DNA of 45,221 nt. Origin: RGIG5579 sp045597125. GTDB taxonomy: Bacteria; Bacillota; Clostridia; Oscillospirales; SIG627. The notes under the pieces were generated by a model. The model was not told the origin of the DNA. It did not search any database and was given only the letters and a program-made list of their open reading frames with translations. A program made the translations under genes and the position numbers. Below are positions 31,119 through 39,305 of the stretch, one piece after another. Location of the stretch: positions 1 through 45,221 of the forward strand of contig JAZODR010000006.1 in assembly GCA_045597125.1 (NCBI GenBank). Reading direction: 5' to 3'. How positions within the stretch are numbered: position 1 is the first letter of the stretch; each line of letters starts with the position of its first letter.

Positions 31119-33082
31119 AGATTCTGCTTTCCCCGCACGCAGGGTTTTGCTTTGGTGTGCGCCGCGCGGTGGAACTTCTGGAGGAGGAGATTCGCCGAGG
31201 CCAAAAGAAGATTTTTACGCTGGGACATATTATTCACAACGAGGATTTTAATGAATCTCTTGTTCGTCGCGGTGTGAGAAATATTGATGTTGCGGATTTG
31301 GATGCCTTGCCCCATGACGCTTTGGTATTTGTCCGCACCCACGGCATCCCTTTTCCCGTTGTGGAGAAGCTGGAGGAAAAGGGTATTCCCTACGTGGATG
31401 CAACTTGTCCCTTTGTCAAGAAGATACATAGCATTGTGCAAGAGGAGGAGCAGAAAGCCCTTGCCAGCGGCAAGGAAGCGGTCTTTGTTCTTCTGGGGGA
31501 TTCCAATCATCCCGAGGTTTTGGGAATTGTCAGCTGTGCAAAGCACTTTCCCGTGGTTGTGATTTCCGGACTTGCAGAGCTTAAAACGTATGCTGAAAAT
31601 GCATCCCGTGATGCTGATTATATTTTTCTTTCTCAAACCACGCACAGTGTGGCAGAATGGGAAAAATGTTGCATTTATGCCAAAGAAACCTTTCCCAAAA
31701 CGGTGTTCTTTGATACCATTTGCAATGTGACGGAAATCCGCCAGAAAGACGTGCGTACCATAGCCGAGGAAAGTGACCTTGTGGTGATTGTGGGCGGAAT
31801 GAGCAGCAGTAATACCAAAAAGCTGGTTTCGGTAAGCAAAGAGATTTGTGATACCGTTCATATCAGAAATGCGCAGGAGCTTCCGCGCGAAAAATTAAAA
31901 AAGAATATGACTGTCGGTGTTTCGGCGGGAGCCTCAACTCCGGACAGTGTTATCAAGGAGGTAATTGAAACCATGTCGGAAATCAAAAACGACGAAATGA
32001 GCTTTGAGGAATTGCTCGAGCAATCACTTAAAAATTCCAAAATCAGAGTAGGAGAAGAAGTTACGGGTATTGTAACCAGTGTCTTTAGCAATGAAGTACA
32101 TGTAGATCTCGGTATTAAGCATACCGGTATCTTGCCTTCCTCGGAAATTGCAGATAGCGAGTCCGATCTTACCGCAAATTTCCACGTAGGCGATGAAATC
32201 ACTGTTTTGGTTCAGAAGTACAACGATCCCGAAGGTATCGTTCTCGTATCCAAGAAAAGAGTGGATGCTCGTGAAAACTGGGGTAAAATTCAGGAAGCTT
32301 ATGAGAGCAGTGCGACCCTCTCCGGCAAGGTTGTCAGCGTGATTAAGGGCGGTATTCTGGTTGCGGATGATAACCAGACCTACTTTGTTCCCGCATCTCT
32401 CACCGGTTCTCCCAAGGGGGCAAGTCTGGATCCTATGCTGGGTCAGGAAGTTGCATTCAAGATTGTAGAGGTAGATCCCGTGAAGAAGAGAGCCGTTGCT
32501 TCTATCCGTGAGGTTCTCCGCGAAGAGAAGAAGGCTTTGGAAGAGAAGTTCTGGGCAGAGGTTGCTGTTGATAAGGTCTATACCGGTACCGTTAAGTCCA
32601 TTACTTCCTACGGTGCATTCGTTGATCTGGGCGGTGTTGACGGTATGGTTCATATCACCGAGCTGTCTTGGAAGAAGCTGAAGAGCCCCGCTGAGGTTGT
32701 AAGTGTTGGAGATGAAATTACCGTATTCATAAAAGAAATCAATGCCGAGACTCGCAAAATCAGCCTGGGTTACAAGACTGAGGATACTAACCCTTGGAAG
32801 ATTCTTCCTGAGAAGTTCCAGGCAGGCGATATTGCCACCGTTAAGATTGTAAGCTTGACCACCTTTGGCGCATTTGCCGAATTGATTCCCGGCATCGACG
32901 GTCTGATTCACATTTCTCAGATTGCAAACCGTAAGATTGCAAATCCCGCAGATGTTCTGGCTGTAGGTGATGAGGTTCAGGTTGAGGTGGTTGACATCAA
33001 CTACGAGACTCGCAGAGTAAGTCTTTCCATGAGAAGCTTGATTCAGGACGAGGAAGAAGTTCCTGCTACTGAAGCTGAGTAA
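31115..33082 (+). CDS. ispH: IspH fused to S1-domain protein (HMBPP reductase / ribosomal S1-like)
   Basis: This 655-aa fusion has an N-terminal IspH domain (about 1-285) with the three iron-sulfur Cys in HAGFCFGVRRAV, VDATCPFVKKIH and FDTICNVTEIRQ, plus THGIP and SSSNTKKLV. It makes IPP and DMAPP in the MEP pathway. After an acidic linker come four S1 RNA-binding repeats (about 308-640), the third and fourth being the best matches (SYGAFVDLGGVDGMVHI and TFGAFAELIPGIDGLIHI). IspH-S1 fusions are known in Clostridia. The S1 half probably supplies the ribosomal protein S1 role. Codon usage in the S1 half looks more biased, like ribosomal proteins. Confidence 0.95.
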   Translation: MKILLSPHAGFCFGVRRAVELLEEEIRRGQKKIFTLGHIIHNEDFNESLVRRGVRNIDVADLDALPHDALVFVRTHGIPFPVVEKLEEKGIPYVDATCPFVKKIHSIVQEEEQKALASGKEAVFVLLGDSNHPEVLGIVSCAKHFPVVVISGLAELKTYAENASRDADYIFLSQTTHSVAEWEKCCIYAKETFPKTVFFDTICNVTEIRQKDVRTIAEESDLVVIVGGMSSSNTKKLVSVSKEICDTVHIRNAQELPREKLKKNMTVGVSAGASTPDSVIKEVIETMSEIKNDEMSFEELLEQSLKNSKIRVGEEVTGIVTSVFSNEVHVDLGIKHTGILPSSEIADSESDLTANFHVGDEITVLVQKYNDPEGIVLVSKKRVDARENWGKIQEAYESSATLSGKVVSVIKGGILVADDNQTYFVPASLTGSPKGASLDPMLGQEVAFKIVEVDPVKKRAVASIREVLREEKKALEEKFWAEVAVDKVYTGTVKSITSYGAFVDLGGVDGMVHITELSWKKLKSPAEVVSVGDEITVFIKEINAETRKISLGYKTEDTNPWKILPEKFQAGDIATVKIVSLTTFGAFAELIPGIDGLIHISQIANRKIANPADVLAVGDEVQVEVVDINYETRRVSLSMRSLIQDEEEVPATEAE

Positions 33083-33101
33083 AAAATCAATTTCATAATA
33101 T

Positions 33102-33141
33102 AAAAATTTTGCCGAAAGCGAGAGTTTTCGGCAAAATTTTT
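33102..33141 (+). terminator. Terminator after ispH-rpsA
   Basis: Arms AAATTTTGCCGAAA and TTTTCGGCAAAATTT with a T-run, 20 bp after the stop; it also faces the end of the minus-strand germination gene. Confidence 0.9.
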
Positions 33142-33146
33142 CGTCT

Positions 33147-34553
33147 TTATTCTTTTTGTTCTCTGCCGGAAGAAAAGCGCAGAAAAATTCTTGCGATTCC
33201 TTTTGGGTCCCAGGGAACAAAGGGGTAGAGATAGCTTTTTCCTTCTGCTCCCTTTGTGGAAACCAGTACCAGAAACCAAAAGAGGATACCTCCCAGCAGA
33301 CCCCGGATTCCAAAGCCTTCTACCAATAGGATTAAGGACAAGCGTATGAGCTTGAAACTGTATCCTAAATCTATACTTGTAGGGATGAAATTGGCAATTC
33401 CCGTAAAGGCGGAGTAGAGAATGGCTTGGGGAACAAACCATCCGCTCTCTACGGCAAATTCTCCCAGTAGCAGTCCGCCGATGACGGAAAAAGAACCGGA
33501 AAGTGTGCTTGGCGTATTAAGGGATGCCATTTTCAGACCGTCCATGGCAAATTCGATGATGAGAAATTGCAGGAATAGTGGTACTGCATAATCCTTGTCC
33601 GTCAAAATAAAGTGGAATTCTGAGGGAAGATGATGTTGTTCCCTTACAACCAAAAGCCAAATGGGAATAATCAGGATGGATGCGGCGAATACCAAAAATC
33701 GGATCAGCCGCAGATAACTTGCCGTAACGGGCGGAAAATAATAATCGTCCGTTTCCTCGAAAAAATCAAATAGGCTTTGGGGGAGTAGAATAATGGATGG
33801 GGAATTGTCACATAAAATAGCAATTTTTCCTTCCATCAGTGATGTTGCTACAACATCGGGGCGTTCCGAATATCGTACCGAGGGAAAGGGATTGAGTACA
33901 CCGATGCCTTTTCGAGGCACCAGAATTTTTGCTAAGGTTTCCTGTGTTAGGGAGAGGGCGGGCAGTTTTGTTTCCGCAAGTCTTTTGCGAATTCTGTTCA
34001 GGAAAGCTTCGTCGGCTTTCCCCTCCAGAGAAAGAATTGCAATCTCATTTTGAATTTTTGTCCCCAGAATCATTTTTTCGGTACGCAATTGATTTGTACG
34101 TAAAAGCCGTCGGATTTGTACAAGATTGGATATTAAACTTTCGCAAGTCCCTACGTGCGGACCTCGCAGAGTCCGATCTTTATCCGGCTCCGTGGGCGGA
34201 CGCGTAGGGAAGGCGCGGATATCCATCAAGAGAATTTCGTCGAAGCCATCCAGGGTCAAGGCGGCGCTTCCGCGAAGGATTTCATCTTTGGCAAAAGCGA
34301 TGTTTTTTGTGACCTCGCATCCTCCGAAGGGAACGAGCTGCTGAGAAAGCTCTTGCATGGAGGTGGGAAGTTTGCAGGAATTCATTAGAGCCGAAAGGAT
34401 ATTTTCTACGGAAAAGGAATTGGCAAATCCAATCAAATAGGTAAAAGTACCAGTTTTACCGCATAATAGTAAGGGACGGCGTTTTAAATCGAAGATTGTG
34501 TCTGCCCGAAGTTCTTGTTCCAGTTTTTTCTGTAAAGAAATATTTTGATTCAT
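33147..34553 (-). CDS. GerA-family spore germination protein
   Basis: This 468-aa protein matches the GerAA/SpoVAF family: a soluble N-terminal domain of about 270 residues, conserved PTRPPTEPDKDRTLRGPHVG and NPFPSVRYSERPDVVA, then about five membrane helices (TASYLRLIRFLVFAASILII, IGGLLLGEFAVESGWF, GFGIRGLLGGILFWFL). These proteins sit in the spore inner membrane. No gerB or gerC partner or spoVA gene is adjacent, so it is an orphan A-type subunit. The ATG at 34553 gives the best family length but has no clear ribosome site; a longer frame reaches 34622. Faces the divergent repeat-protein gene across 58 bp. Confidence 0.88.
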   Translation of the reverse strand: MNQNISLQKKLEQELRADTIFDLKRRPLLLCGKTGTFTYLIGFANSFSVENILSALMNSCKLPTSMQELSQQLVPFGGCEVTKNIAFAKDEILRGSAALTLDGFDEILLMDIRAFPTRPPTEPDKDRTLRGPHVGTCESLISNLVQIRRLLRTNQLRTEKMILGTKIQNEIAILSLEGKADEAFLNRIRKRLAETKLPALSLTQETLAKILVPRKGIGVLNPFPSVRYSERPDVVATSLMEGKIAILCDNSPSIILLPQSLFDFFEETDDYYFPPVTASYLRLIRFLVFAASILIIPIWLLVVREQHHLPSEFHFILTDKDYAVPLFLQFLIIEFAMDGLKMASLNTPSTLSGSFSVIGGLLLGEFAVESGWFVPQAILYSAFTGIANFIPTSIDLGYSFKLIRLSLILLVEGFGIRGLLGGILFWFLVLVSTKGAEGKSYLYPFVPWDPKGIARIFLRFSSGREQKE

Positions 34554-34611
34554 ATATACAAGTATTCCCAAGTCGGGGCAGACTATTCTGAAATATGAAA
34601 GGAGCGATACT

Positions 34612-36132
34612 GTGAAATTCAAACGATACTATGGAGTTTTGCTTTGCGCTTTTATTTTGTTTTGCGCCCTTTTCTCCATTCAAGCTTTTGCGGCGCAGGA
34701 AAATCCGCTAATCCTTACCGTCAATCCGGAAGACAGCGGCACCTTCCAGGTGAAAATTAATGGTGAAGAAGCTATGGAAAGCACTGATTTTTCCGTAAAA
34801 AAGGGAGCTTCTGTTTCCATTAAGGCAATACCTGCAGAGGGCTATACGTTTGACCATTGGGTACTGAGCGGGCTTTCTTCTGCTGAAGCACAGCTCCGAA
34901 ATCCCGAGCTGAATTTCACGATGCCGGAGAAAAAGGTATCTGCAGAAGCATATTTTAAGCAAAAAAAGGATGCTTTTACCGTGACGGTGGAGTCCAGCGA
35001 CTACGGTATGGGTAATTTCGGTCATAAGGATTTTGCCCCCGGGCAAACTGTTTCGGTGGATGCTTTGGCATACGACGGTTACCGCTTTGTTCGCTGGATT
35101 GATTTGACAGGCGCCTTAAAGAGTGTCGAACTTCCTAAAGATTGGGAAAAGCAAAGCAGTCTTACTTTTGCTATGCCCGCTCGGGATGTGGTTTTACACC
35201 CTGAATTTGAGCCCATTACGTATTATCTAACATTAAAAGTTGTGTCAAAGGGCGAAGCGTTTGTTTTGGGAAAAGAGAAAAATGATGCAGGGAAATATGA
35301 GTGCACCGTGGGAGAATCCTTGCTGCTTTCCGCCCTTCCCGAGAAGGATTATGTGTTTGTCAATTGGAGTGTAACTAATTCGGCTAAGCTTGTGGATTAT
35401 GATCAGAAGGATGCTGCGGTAATCTGTCCCGCATCCGATTTTACCATAACCTGCACGTTTGCTTCGGCGATTCGTACCCTTACCGTCAAAGGAACTCAGG
35501 GCGGAACGGTTTCTCCTGAACCGGGTGTGATGAGCGTTGGCGTGGGAAATATTGTTCCTCTGACTGCTACGCCCAATGAGGGATATGCATTTTCCCATTG
35601 GGAATGTTCTTCTAAGGAGGGGCATTTTGAAGCGTTTGAGGATTCCGATACAAATTTTACCATGCCGGAGGAAGATTGCACCGTAACGGCGGTGTTTTCT
35701 AAGGGGGGGTACCGATTAACCCTTGCTTCCACTGTAGGCGGAGAGGTGCAGGGGAAAGAAGACGTGTATGAAATGGGCGAAAAAATTTCCGTAAAAGCCG
35801 TGGCATTGGAAGGGTATGTATTTTCCTATTGGAAATGTAGCGTCAGTGGCGCGGTAGTTTCTCCGAGAAATGCGGAAACCGAAATCGTCATTCCCGGTGA
35901 ACATGTGAAGGTGACGGCGGTGTTTGAACTGAAGGCGGCACTTACTCCCGATGAAACTATATCTTCCCAAGAGGAGGAGCAGAGATTCCCATGGCCGATT
36001 TTGATTGTGATTTTTATTATTTCTGCCGTAGCTATTACTCTTGTGGTATTGAGAGAGCAGTTGAATCTTTCCTATCGCTATTTGGTAGGGAAATGGTATG
36101 AATCCTTGAAGAACCGATTTAAGAAGAAGTAA
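34612..36132 (+). CDS. Secreted membrane-anchored protein with five InlB B-type repeats
   Basis: This 506-aa protein has a signal peptide (KRYYGVLLCAFILFCALFSI, cleavage near AFA-AQE) and five repeats of about 80 residues. Each repeat has the pattern of the bacterial (divergent InlB B-repeat) domain, with xGYxFxxW (EGYTFDHW, DGYRFVRW, KDYVFVNW, EGYAFSHW, EGYVFSYW) and an end like FTMPxxxxxxxAxF. A Glu/Ser linker, one TM helix near 456-478 and a basic tail (KNRFKKK) follow. It is probably displayed on the outer face of the membrane. GTG start with AAAGGAG. Divergent from a GerA-family gene, which suggests but does not show a link to spores. Confidence 0.87.
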   Translation: MKFKRYYGVLLCAFILFCALFSIQAFAAQENPLILTVNPEDSGTFQVKINGEEAMESTDFSVKKGASVSIKAIPAEGYTFDHWVLSGLSSAEAQLRNPELNFTMPEKKVSAEAYFKQKKDAFTVTVESSDYGMGNFGHKDFAPGQTVSVDALAYDGYRFVRWIDLTGALKSVELPKDWEKQSSLTFAMPARDVVLHPEFEPITYYLTLKVVSKGEAFVLGKEKNDAGKYECTVGESLLLSALPEKDYVFVNWSVTNSAKLVDYDQKDAAVICPASDFTITCTFASAIRTLTVKGTQGGTVSPEPGVMSVGVGNIVPLTATPNEGYAFSHWECSSKEGHFEAFEDSDTNFTMPEEDCTVTAVFSKGGYRLTLASTVGGEVQGKEDVYEMGEKISVKAVALEGYVFSYWKCSVSGAVVSPRNAETEIVIPGEHVKVTAVFELKAALTPDETISSQEEEQRFPWPILIVIFIISAVAITLVVLREQLNLSYRYLVGKWYESLKNRFKKK

Positions 36133-36160
36133 AAAAAGCGTGTCTTTTGACACGCTTTTT
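36133..36160. terminator. Bidirectional terminator
   Basis: Arms AAAAAGCGTGTC and GACACGCTTTTT around TTTT, between convergent genes. Confidence 0.92.
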
Positions 36161-36713
36161 ATAATTCTACTTCTAGTTCCGCAATCAACTCGGGGTCGTG
36201 GGTAGCCGTCACAATGCAGGCTTTTTCAGATAGATTGCGAATGATTTTTCTAACGATTTCTCGATTTTCGGAATCCAGTTCTTTGGTAGGCTCATCCCAC
36301 AAGTAAAAATTACCTCCGTAATACAGACTGCGTGCAATGGAAGCCCGAAGCTTCATTCCGCCGGAAAGCTGGTGGGGACGTTTTTCCGCATCACGATCCA
36401 AGCCTAAAAGAGCAAGATACTCCATTGCAAGAGCTTTGTTTTTCGTATCACCTACTAAAAGTACATTATCCAGCAGCGATAGATGGGGTACCAATCTGGC
36501 CTCTTGAAATACGCAGGAGATCTTAAGGGATTTATCTTTGTCAATGGTTCCACAGTCTTGCTGTTCCAGTCCGGCTAAAATCCGTAGCAAGGTGGTTTTT
36601 CCGCAGCCTGATGCACCTCGGATCAAAACGATGCCTTTCTTTGGAAAATGATAACTGAAATCGGTGAGCACCGGCTTTTCGTAGGCTTTGGAAATTTTAT
36701 GTGCGGTCAGCAT
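36159..36713 (-). CDS. ABC transporter ATP-binding protein (SsuB/TauB-like)
   Basis: This 184-aa ATPase has Walker A GASGCGKTT, the signature QLSGGMKLRASIAR, Walker B NFYLWDEPT and the H-loop ATHD. It is shorter than usual for the family (about 240), ending soon after the H-loop. ATG 36713 follows GGAGGAAACAAA and lies inside the end of the permease gene (17-bp overlap). Last gene of the crp-like/SBP/permease/ATPase operon; it powers import of an unknown small substrate. Confidence 0.92.
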   Translation of the reverse strand: MLTAHKISKAYEKPVLTDFSYHFPKKGIVLIRGASGCGKTTLLRILAGLEQQDCGTIDKDKSLKISCVFQEARLVPHLSLLDNVLLVGDTKNKALAMEYLALLGLDRDAEKRPHQLSGGMKLRASIARSLYYGGNFYLWDEPTKELDSENREIVRKIIRNLSEKACIVTATHDPELIAELEVEL

Positions 36714-37458
36714 TTTGTTTCCTCCTTCCGTCAAAGAGAATAGAAAACAGTTTTTCGAGAATGATACTGAATAAAATGATGGCGCAGGTCCATGCATACA
36801 GATCTACTGTTTCAAGATACATTTTTGCTTGGTAGATCATAAGGCCTACCGAATCTTTGGTGAGTGCCAAAACCTCCGCTGCTACACCTGCTTTCCAGGC
36901 AAGGCCAAGAGCCGTTTTTCCCGCACTCAGCGCGTAGGAAAGCACCTGAGGCAGATCAATCTTCCAAAAGGCGCGCATGGGGGAAATGCGAAAGACCATT
37001 GCCATTTCTCCCAGCAAAGGGTCTTTTTTCTCATAACCCAAAATGGTGTTTTGCCATACAATGGGAAGCACCATCAGAAGGCTGATGAAGGTGGGGACGC
37101 GGTCTGTAGTCATCCAAAAAAGTACTACGAGAATAAAGGACGCCACGGGAGTTGCGCGGATTACCGCCATCAGAGGAAACACAAGTGCGTGAACCACCTT
37201 TAAATAATGGGACAAGGTTCCCAATATGAACCCCAAGAGGATTCCAGCCAAGAAGCCGGAAAAGACCCGTGAAAAGGAAAGTGCCAGTATGCGGTAAAAA
37301 TCCAACGTTCCGGCAAGTTGCGCCAGACGGGAAAAGACATGAATCGGGGAGGGGAGGATCCATTTGCTTCCTGCCTTTTGAGACAGGAGAAACCAGATTA
37401 ATATCCAGAAAAGAAGGGTAGCAATGGTAATCGCCACCCTTTTCACAATTCGTTTCAT
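36697..37458 (-). CDS. ABC transporter permease (SsuC/TauC-like)
   Basis: This 253-aa protein with about six helices has the inner-membrane permease core: GFLAGILLGFILGT, AVIRATPVASFILVV and the EAA-like loop around FRISPMRAFWKIDLPQVLSY. It has the length and motif positions of the nitrate/sulfonate/taurine family. It overlaps both neighbouring genes. Confidence 0.92.
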   Translation of the reverse strand: MKRIVKRVAITIATLLFWILIWFLLSQKAGSKWILPSPIHVFSRLAQLAGTLDFYRILALSFSRVFSGFLAGILLGFILGTLSHYLKVVHALVFPLMAVIRATPVASFILVVLFWMTTDRVPTFISLLMVLPIVWQNTILGYEKKDPLLGEMAMVFRISPMRAFWKIDLPQVLSYALSAGKTALGLAWKAGVAAEVLALTKDSVGLMIYQAKMYLETVDLYAWTCAIILFSIILEKLFSILFDGRRKQNADRT

Positions 37459-38459
37459 CGAGCGTAATAAATGTCGTCGGTCGGGAGCTTGCCGCCTACG
37501 CTTTTGGGATTTGCGTCAAAGAGTACTTGCAGACATTTGCTAACCGCTGTTTTCATTTCCTTGCCTTCCATAAAGGTGATGTTACTTCCGGGAATGGCAT
37601 TTTTTGCTAAAACTACGTTGGGTAGAATACCCGCTTCCACAATGTGGTTTGCGCCTGCGGTCAGAGAGTTGTTGACGGTGTTCTGACTTGCATTGTAATC
37701 GTCCAAAAAGCCTTTTATTGCTTGGGGGTGCTCTTCAATGAATGGCTTTCTTGCAATGAATACGCCTTGCACCAAAGTGTTTTGTTCCCCTGCAACTTTG
37801 TTCCATTCCTCGGTCATATCAAGGCAACTACGGAAGGCTTTGTTTTGATTCAGAAAAGCGGATTTTTTGGGTTCGGGAAGCATACCAATGGCACCGGGGG
37901 TAGCGGCAAGTTTTGCGGCAACCTCATCGCCTCCTGTCAAAAATTCCAGCGTTACGTCCTTGTCGGGATCAATTCCATTCTCTTTGAGAACATAGCGAAG
38001 AATGTATTCGGGGGTAGAACCGGGATTGGGAGCGTAAATGGTTTTTCCTTTGAGGTCTGCAACACTTTTGATTGTTTCTCCGTTTTCAACCATATAAAGA
38101 ACACCCAGGGTGTTGGCGCAGATAATTTGAATCTGTCCGCCTGTTTTCTGATAAAGGGTAGCAGCCAGATTGATGGGTACAGCGGCAATGTCGCAGAGGT
38201 TACCGATGATGGGTCCTGTAATCTGGTCAGGGGTGGAGACCAAATCAATTTCGTAGGTGCGCTGATTGCCGCTGCCTTCTTTGTTGTTGTGAATCAGCGT
38301 GGCAAGTCCCATACCCGTAGGACCGGTAAGTGCCTTTAGGCGAATGACGGTGTTGTCAACAGTTTCCGCGGTTGTTTCGGGTTCTTTCGGTTCTTCCCCG
38401 CATGCGGAAAGGCCGAGCATCATAATCAAAGCGAGGATCAAAGCAGTAATTTTTTTCAT
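37455..38459 (-). CDS. ABC transporter substrate-binding lipoprotein (SsuA/NMT1-like)
   Basis: This 334-aa lipoprotein has a signal peptide with lipobox LSAC (Cys20), then a two-lobed NMT1/TauA-type domain with KALTGPTGMGLATLI, CDIAAVPINLA, KSVADLKGKTIYAP and MLPEPKKSAF. The KALTGPTGMG opening is typical of a clostridial subgroup of unknown ligand. Ribosome site GAAAGGAAAATATA, 26 bp after the Crp/Fnr-like gene. Confidence 0.92.
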   Translation of the reverse strand: MKKITALILALIMMLGLSACGEEPKEPETTAETVDNTVIRLKALTGPTGMGLATLIHNNKEGSGNQRTYEIDLVSTPDQITGPIIGNLCDIAAVPINLAATLYQKTGGQIQIICANTLGVLYMVENGETIKSVADLKGKTIYAPNPGSTPEYILRYVLKENGIDPDKDVTLEFLTGGDEVAAKLAATPGAIGMLPEPKKSAFLNQNKAFRSCLDMTEEWNKVAGEQNTLVQGVFIARKPFIEEHPQAIKGFLDDYNASQNTVNNSLTAGANHIVEAGILPNVVLAKNAIPGSNITFMEGKEMKTAVSKCLQVLFDANPKSVGGKLPTDDIYYAR

Positions 38460-38485
38460 TATATTTTCCTTTCTTTTGTATAAGT

Positions 38486-39133
38486 TTATAAAGGCATTTC
38501 GGGGCAGAGAATGCGAATTCGTTTTTTATCCCTGCAGATGATGCCCTCCGCTTCCAGTTTATCCATGGCGCGGTACAGACTTGCCCGACCAAGGTGTAAT
38601 TCCTTAGCCAGAATTGAGTAAGAGGCAATGGTGCAAACACCGTCGGCGTCGGCATACTGCGAAAGATGCCGTGTCAATTTTCCCTCCGCTCCTTTTGCGG
38701 TAAAGGAAGAAATTTTTCGGTTTAAAAAACAAATGCGATCCGTGAGGAAGGAGATGAGATTGCTTCGGATTGTCCGATCTTCCCACAAAATCTGAGCGTG
38801 TTCCTCGTCAATGAAAAGTATCTCTCCGTCGCTTTCGGCATAAATGCGGGTATTAGCTCCCGGACTTCCAAATAAAGCAGAAACGCCGAATACACTTCCC
38901 GGTTTTAAGTGATTCAAAGGGGTTTTTTCTTCGCCGGGGGCAAAAACTGTAAGAAATCCTCTTAGCAGAATGCTTACCTTGCAACTTCCGTTTTTTTCCA
39001 GGAAAAATGTATTTCCTTGAGAAAAACTTTGAAGCTCGGCTTTGCATTCCTTGAGAAACTTGGCGATTCGATCCTGATCAAATCCACGGAATAGGGCACA
39101 GGATTGCAATATACTCAGTTTGTCTTCTTCCAT
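38486..39133 (-). CDS. Crp/Fnr-family transcriptional regulator
   Basis: This 215-aa protein has a cyclic-nucleotide-binding-type N-terminal domain (GNTFFLEKNGSCKVSILLRG, then LKPGSVFGVSALFG) and a C-terminal winged helix (SYSILAKELHLGRASLYRAM). No Cys pattern typical of oxygen-sensing Fnr clusters was evident (Cys appear scattered), so the signal is unknown. It is the first gene of the operon with the ABC importer, and a perfect palindrome lies between its promoter and start. Confidence 0.92.
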   Translation of the reverse strand: MEEDKLSILQSCALFRGFDQDRIAKFLKECKAELQSFSQGNTFFLEKNGSCKVSILLRGFLTVFAPGEEKTPLNHLKPGSVFGVSALFGSPGANTRIYAESDGEILFIDEEHAQILWEDRTIRSNLISFLTDRICFLNRKISSFTAKGAEGKLTRHLSQYADADGVCTIASYSILAKELHLGRASLYRAMDKLEAEGIICRDKKRIRILCPEMPL

Positions 39134-39149
39134 AAGCCATCCTCTTTGT

Positions 39150-39173
39150 ATTTTGTCCCATTTGGGACAAAAT
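39150..39173. promoter_or_regulatory. Palindromic operator upstream of the Crp/Fnr-like gene
   Basis: ATTTTGTCCCA (39150-39160) and TGGGACAAAAT (39163-39173) are perfect 11-bp arms around TT. Position just after the -10 box suggests autorepression by the encoded regulator. Confidence 0.8.
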
Positions 39174-39174
39174 C

Positions 39175-39203
39175 ATTGTAACATTCCTTTGTTGCTTTGT
39201 CAA
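39175..39203 (-). promoter_or_regulatory. Promoter of the crp-like/ABC operon
   Basis: Minus strand TTGACA (39198-39203), 17 bp, TACAAT (39175-39180), abutting the palindrome. Confidence 0.8.
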
Positions 39204-39240
39204 TAAAAATAGTGAATTTTACGGAATCGACAAATTTTTA

Positions 39241-39269
39241 TTGAATTTTTTGATTTTTGGGTGTATGAT
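39241..39269 (+). promoter_or_regulatory. Promoter of pgi
   Basis: TTGAAT (39241-39246), 17 bp, TATGAT (39264-39269), 36 bp before ATG 39306. Confidence 0.6.
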
Positions 39270-39305
39270 GATATGCAGTAATAATAGTTTGCGAGGTGAA
39301 CGTAT

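Noticed and set aside
32024..33313. 429-codon minus-strand open frame across ispH-rpsA and its terminator
   Set aside because: Antisense to strongly conserved S1 repeats and runs through a terminator; a composition shadow.
34554..34611. SigG promoter for the germination gene
   Set aside because: GAATA, 17 bp, AATACTT can be read on the minus strand, but the -10 lies only about 8 bp before the chosen ATG and matches weakly.
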